From contig JAFXQM010000002.1 of assembly GCA_017527075.1 (NCBI GenBank), positions 124,001-188,000 of the forward strand: a stretch of DNA of 64,000 nucleotides. Direction: 5' to 3'. The translations under genes and the position numbers were made by a program. Origin of the DNA: Selenomonadaceae bacterium (lineage in GTDB: Bacteria; Bacillota; Negativicutes; Selenomonadales; Selenomonadaceae). This document shows positions 61,190 to 64,000 of the stretch, piece by piece. Within the stretch, counting starts at the first letter, position 1; each line of letters opens with the position of its first letter. The notes beneath the pieces are model-generated. The model was not told the origin of the DNA. It saw only the letters and a program-made list of their open reading frames with translations, and made no database searches.

Positions 61190-61528
61190 TCAACAATACC
61201 AATCTTCTTCTTCCATGTATTTGCCGGTGACCCTCATCGCGTGTTTGCGGGCGTCCTCCTGTGAAACTTGCTTGCCGTTGATGAAATATTTGTTTGCGAC
61301 AAAAATACTTTCGGGGAGTTCAAGTTTCACGCCCACCGTTGCCCATGCTTTGATGAGTTCGTCGTTGTGGTCTTCATAACCCATTTGCCATACCTCGTAA
61401 CGTTTAATCGAGCCGTTCAAGGCGTTGAGGAAGTAACTGTCCCGCGCACTTTCCAAGCAAGTGCCGCCCGCCACGCTGTCGAGCTGTTCCTCGCTCATGA
61501 GTTCGTCCTTAAAAATTTCCGTTGCCAT
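61190..61528 (-). CDS. Double-glycine-leader protein 2
   Basis: The second ATG (61528) is chosen because AAAGGAG lies nine bases before it. The leader MATEIFKDELMSEEQLDSVA then GG is 22 residues, the same length as in the other three. The remaining 90 residues contain KYFING near residue 80 and end DWYC with a terminal cysteine. It is spaced 14 bases from protein 1, so both are on one transcript. It matches the cluster by leader and by the Y.ING core; otherwise it is divergent. Confidence 0.75.
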   Translation of the reverse strand: MATEIFKDELMSEEQLDSVAGGTCLESARDSYFLNALNGSIKRYEVWQMGYEDHNDELIKAWATVGVKLELPESIFVANKYFINGKQVSQEDARKHAMRVTGKYMEEEDWYC

Positions 61529-61554
61529 TTTCATTTCTCCTTTTCAAATTTCTT

Positions 61555-61622
61555 TCTGCCCTTTATACGAACGGAGATTGAGTTCGTTACTGCGCGCGGA
61601 TTATATGTTGGTTAAAAATTTT
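61555..61622 (-). repeat. Duplicated upstream segment, copy A
   Basis: About 65 bp (TTTCTGCCCTTTATACGAAC, then GATTGAGTTCGTTACTGCGCG and GATTATATGTTGGTTAAAAA) recur at 62408-62475. On the minus strand the copy contains TATAAT (61605-61600) and could carry a promoter for proteins 2 and 1. Confidence 0.75.
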
Positions 61623-61956
61623 TTCTGCAGTCAATAAAAAAATCCTCCGACCGAAGCCGAAGGATTTTTTCTGCCGTGATGAGGGATTTACTTAGAACAT
61701 AACCCAGAGCCGCAAAATGCGGGTGCTGTGTCCACTCGCCGTTGCCTGTCAAGATTTTGTAGCTGTTGTTGTCGGATCTGTCGGAGAATTTAACGCCATT
61801 TTTGGCGAAGGCATCTTTGAGCTCGGTTGAGGCTACGTCATATCCCAATTCATAGAAAAATAAAACATCCTCTGCGTTTTGAATATCAGAGCCGCCCGCG
61901 ACCAAGTCCAGTTGCTCCGCGCTGAGCATTTCGTTTGTCAAAAATTCGGTTGTCAT
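61612..61956 (-). CDS. Double-glycine-leader protein 3
   Basis: The leader MTTEFLTNEMLSAEQLDLVA then GG is followed by 92 residues with NGEWTQHPHFAALGYVL near 72-88, which is shared almost exactly with protein 4. After GYVLSK the sequence diverges from protein 4, and its last 25 codons overlap a terminator hairpin, so the C-terminus looks replaced or shortened. AAAGGAGACTG precedes the ATG. No cysteine occurs until the extreme C-terminal DCRKNF. Confidence 0.75.
   Translation of the reverse strand: MTTEFLTNEMLSAEQLDLVAGGSDIQNAEDVLFFYELGYDVASTELKDAFAKNGVKFSDRSDNNSYKILTGNGEWTQHPHFAALGYVLSKSLITAEKILRLRSEDFFIDCRKNF
61634..61670 (-). terminator. Terminator overlapping the 3' end of protein 3
   Basis: On the minus strand AATCCTTCGGC and GTCGGAGGATT pair around a TTCG tetraloop, followed by TTTTTTT. 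It lies inside the last codons of the protein 3 frame. Confidence 0.85.
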
Positions 61957-61996
61957 TTTTAATCAGTCTCCTTTTGATTAGAATTGAAATGAAGTT

Positions 61997-62359
61997 TTAA
62001 CCCAGACTGTGAATGTTGAACTTGTCTGCGAGGAAAGACTTAACGTAATTGGCGTCAGTCCAGTTGCCGTTAAAGCCGGGATATTTTCTTTGTGCGAGAA
62101 CGTAACCCAGAGCCGCAAAATGCGGATGTTTGCACCACTCGCCGTTCATCTTGAGGTGGTAGCGATTGGTGTAATAACCATCGCCAAAGTAACTGACTCC
62201 GTTTTCAATGTAGGCAGTATTGATGCTTGTCCTGGTCATGTCGTAGCCCAATCGATGAAAAAACGCAACGTCCACCCTGTTTTCGGCGGCAGTGCCACCC
62301 GCGACGAGTCCGAGCTGCTCTGCGCTGAGCATCTCTTCCTTAAGAATTTTGTTTGTCAT
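61997..62359 (-). CDS. Double-glycine-leader protein 4
   Basis: The leader MTNKILKEEMLSAEQLGLVA then GG is followed by 98 residues with two aromatic-rich halves. NGEWCKHPHFAALGYVLAQ near 70-88 is shared with protein 3, and FHRLGYDMT parallels FYELGYDVA of protein 3. The 120-residue length is the longest of the four and probably the intact form. AAAGGAGAC precedes the ATG. It is first in the cluster on the minus strand, behind duplicated segment copy B. Confidence 0.75.
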   Translation of the reverse strand: MTNKILKEEMLSAEQLGLVAGGTAAENRVDVAFFHRLGYDMTRTSINTAYIENGVSYFGDGYYTNRYHLKMNGEWCKHPHFAALGYVLAQRKYPGFNGNWTDANYVKSFLADKFNIHSLG

Positions 62360-62407
62360 TTTTACCGGTCTCCTTTAAAAAATTTTTTGGTTTGTGATTT
62401 TTTTCCT

Positions 62408-62475
62408 TTCTGTCCCTTATACGACCGGCGATTGAGTTCGTTACCGCGCGCCGATTATACCTTGGTTAAAAAAAT
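62408..62475 (-). repeat. Duplicated upstream segment, copy B
   Basis: TTTCTGTCCCTTATACGACC, then GATTGAGTTCGTTACCGCGCG and GATTATACCTTGGTTAAAAA, nearly identical to 61555-61622. It lies 50 bp upstream of protein 4, as copy A lies upstream of protein 2. Confidence 0.75.
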
Positions 62476-62780
62476 TCTTCATTCCCAAGGGTTGTTGGTA
62501 AATTAAAAGTGAATAACATAAGAAGCGAGTAAAACGAAATGTCGGGAATGCAAGCAACTGCTCCGTGTTCAGCGACAAAAAAGCGAATTTGCTCGCTGCT
62601 GTATGCTTTATCCGCAAGAATCTTTTTACCGCCGAGTTCAACTCCGTAACACTTGAGGGCATTGAAAACTGTGCGAAAATTAAGCGGCGGGCGTCCGACC
62701 TTTGGCTTTTCTTCAAACACAAATTTTATTCTGTTCCATTGAGCCTCTGTTAAATCTTTATGATAAAATGAATTTGACAT
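62466..62780 (-). pseudogene. IS5-family transposase remnant
   Basis: The frame begins SFYHKDLTEAQWNRIKFVFE, then KVGRPPLNFRTVFNAL, typical of the IS5-family N-terminus. It jumps directly to GGKKILADKAYSSEQIRFFV and AEHGAVACIP, skipping the first catalytic region, and ends in unrelated residues. Internal deletions therefore remain in frame, but the DDE triad is incomplete. A terminal sequence GGGTTGTTGGTAAAT (62489-62503) lies at the downstream end; no matching end is seen at the other side. Confidence 0.75.
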
Positions 62781-62825
62781 AAATAAATCCCGCCGAGTTT
62801 TTCGACGGGAAAAATTTTTATTCGT

Positions 62826-64000
62826 TCATTGTCGGTTGAATTTGCCGTCGACGATTGAGTAAACACTGTCGTCGACGTGAAAGGTCGTGGCGGAAAAATC
62901 TTGGAAGGTGACCGAGCCGCCGTCGAATTTGAACTTGATGACGGAATTTTTTTTGCTGTAAGAAGTTTTGAAGTCGAGCCCGTCGAGCGAGAGCGTGTCG
63001 CCATCTTGGAAGCCGAAAATTATATCGTCGCCGTCGCCGCAGATAAATTTGTCTTTGCCGGCGTCGCCCCAGAGGGTATCGTCGCCTTTGCCGCCGTAAA
63101 GTTTGTCTTTGCCTTTGCCGCCGTGAAGTTGGTCGTCGCCTGAGCCGCCCGTGATTGAATTTGCTTTATCGTTGCCCGTGATGATTGTCGCCTTCGTTCG
63201 CGCCGAGGCGTCAATTTTTTTTATGTCGGCGTCGACGGTCACGGGCGAGGCAGCGGAATTCGTCAGCGTCAGAGTCGTGGAGCCGAGCACGGTCGAAAAT
63301 TTTTCGCCGCCCGCCGTTATAACGTTCAAAGTTTTTCCTTTGCCGTTCTGAATCGTGAGCGAGCCTTTCTTGGTCGTGAAGATGACGTCGGAGCCGTCGA
63401 GGGTCGTGGCCTTAATCGCGGAGGAGAGAGAAATTTTATCGTCGGCTGAGTAATCGGTGATTAAATCGTCGCCCGCCGTGTGCACGAATAAATCTCTGCC
63501 TGCGTTGCCCGTGAGCGTGTCGTCGCCCTTGCCGCCCGTGATTGAATTCGCCTTCGAGTTGCCGACGAGTTCGATTGCCTTCGAGCGCGCGGAGGCGTCG
63601 AGAATTTTTATTGAGGAGTCGGCGGTTACGGGCGAGGTCGCGGCGTTCGTCAGCGTCAAAGTTGTGCCGCCGAGGACGGTCGAATATCTTTCGCCCAGAC
63701 GATTGATAATGTTCAAAGTTTTTCCCTTGCCGTTCTTTACGGTGAGCGAGCCGCCGACAATTTTAAAAATCACGTCGTCGCCGTCGAGGGTCGTGTCGTC
63801 GAGCACCGAGGTGAGAGAAATTTTGTCGTCGGCCGAGTAATCGACGATGATGTCGTCGCCTTCGCTGTAAACGAAAATATTTTTCCCGTCGCCGCCCTTG
63901 AGTGAGTCGTCGCCCTTGCCGCCGATTAAAGTGTCGTTGCCGCTGCCGCCGATTAAAAAGTTTGCGTTGTCATTGCCGTAAATCAAAATGCCCGCGTCGA
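62826..64000 (-). CDS. RTX-type repeat protein 3 (5' end beyond the window)
   Basis: The open frame continues past position 64000; a TTG at 63986 (LIYGNDNANF) is probably internal. The visible 391 codons show nonapeptide repeats (GGSGNDTLIGGKGDDSL), two copies of a roughly 100-residue block (VYSEGDDIIVDYSADDKISL and FVHTAGDDLITDYSADDKIS with GKGKTLNVI). A final beta-roll (GGKGKDKLYGGKGDDTLWG) and a C-terminal tail different from RTX1 and RTX2 follow. It is likely secreted by a type I route. An IS5 remnant lies 45 bp downstream. Confidence 0.85.
   Translation of the reverse strand, partial: DAGILIYGNDNANFLIGGSGNDTLIGGKGDDSLKGGDGKNIFVYSEGDDIIVDYSADDKISLTSVLDDTTLDGDDVIFKIVGGSLTVKNGKGKTLNIINRLGERYSTVLGGTTLTLTNAATSPVTADSSIKILDASARSKAIELVGNSKANSITGGKGDDTLTGNAGRDLFVHTAGDDLITDYSADDKISLSSAIKATTLDGSDVIFTTKKGSLTIQNGKGKTLNVITAGGEKFSTVLGSTTLTLTNSAASPVTVDADIKKIDASARTKATIITGNDKANSITGGSGDDQLHGGKGKDKLYGGKGDDTLWGDAGKDKFICGDGDDIIFGFQDGDTLSLDGLDFKTSYSKKNSVIKFKFDGGSVTFQDFSATTFHVDDSVYSIVDGKFNRQ

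Noticed and set aside
60831..62359. Nif11-type or lanthipeptide precursor cluster
   Set aside because: Leaders end in VAGG but lack Nif11 features; bodies are about 90 residues without Cys/Ser/Thr-rich cores, and no LanM, radical SAM or other modifying enzyme is present in the window.

Overview
The window looks like chromosomal DNA of a flagellated, anaerobic, Gram-negative-type Firmicute, most likely a Negativicute (Selenomonadales-like). It combines Firmicute-style features (dnaN-recF-dciA order, diaminopimelate aminotransferase DapL, long-form Hpf, TTG starts behind AGGAGG sites) with outer-membrane features (a type Va autotransporter ending in W, a heptosyltransferase-type GT9, RTX-like repeat proteins). 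The giant two-headed 2-hydroxyacyl-CoA dehydratase activase fits strict anaerobes. The genus is not determined.

Layout. 0.3-3.3 kb: dnaN-recF-dciA; dnaA is not adjacent. 3.6-12.7 kb: tRNA-Pro, a metal-binding lipoprotein and aminotransferase pair, a NOSP-family protein, an MFS pump, a NUMOD4 protein and the 1429-residue activase. 12.7-18.1 kb: a Tad-type secreted protein with a C10 tract, a U32 peptidase, dapL and tRNA-Ser. 18.2-25.3 kb: two RTX-type surface or secreted proteins and a flagellin. 25.6-29.7 kb: a DUF401 permease, an antitoxin-like ORF, plsC, rpsB and tsf. 29.8-32.2 kb: thiW-thiC behind a TPP riboswitch whose P3a loop carries a MITE-like insertion. 32.3-37.6 kb: a C-terminally truncated RNase G, a sugar epimerase, an MBL hydrolase, hpf and a two-component pair with a sensorless kinase. 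37.7-47.7 kb: an autotransporter, two related unknown proteins, an orphan substrate-binding protein, rimO, a CbbX-like AAA+ protein and rsmB. 47.8-49.2 kb: an AT-richer decayed integrative element (XRE repressor with operator, small lipoprotein, integrase fragments). 49.2-60.7 kb: envelope and hydrolase genes, GT9, YbaK, a HEPN protein beside a broken MNT partner, two Uma2 nucleases and a GT41-like glycosyltransferase. 60.8-64 kb: four tandem double-glycine-leader proteins, an IS5-like remnant and a third RTX protein cut by the window edge.

The sequence is rich in repeats. There are at least seven copies of a structured intergenic module, nearly always just downstream of and co-oriented with a gene. 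Three copies carry the 15-bp palindrome GCAACGTGACGTTGC, two of them inside reading frames. Heptanucleotide arrays (TTAGGAG type) are often paired in inverted orientation, and two tandem arrays of A-tract units occur. Homopolymer tracts sit in or before surface-protein genes: A14 in the promoter spacer of an RTX gene, C10 in a Tad gene, and G6 at a frameshift in a second RTX gene. Together these suggest slippage-based variation of the cell surface. The most unusual items are the riboswitch insertion, the A14 promoter, the ORF-inserted palindromes, the oriented intergenic modules and the double-glycine-leader protein cluster.
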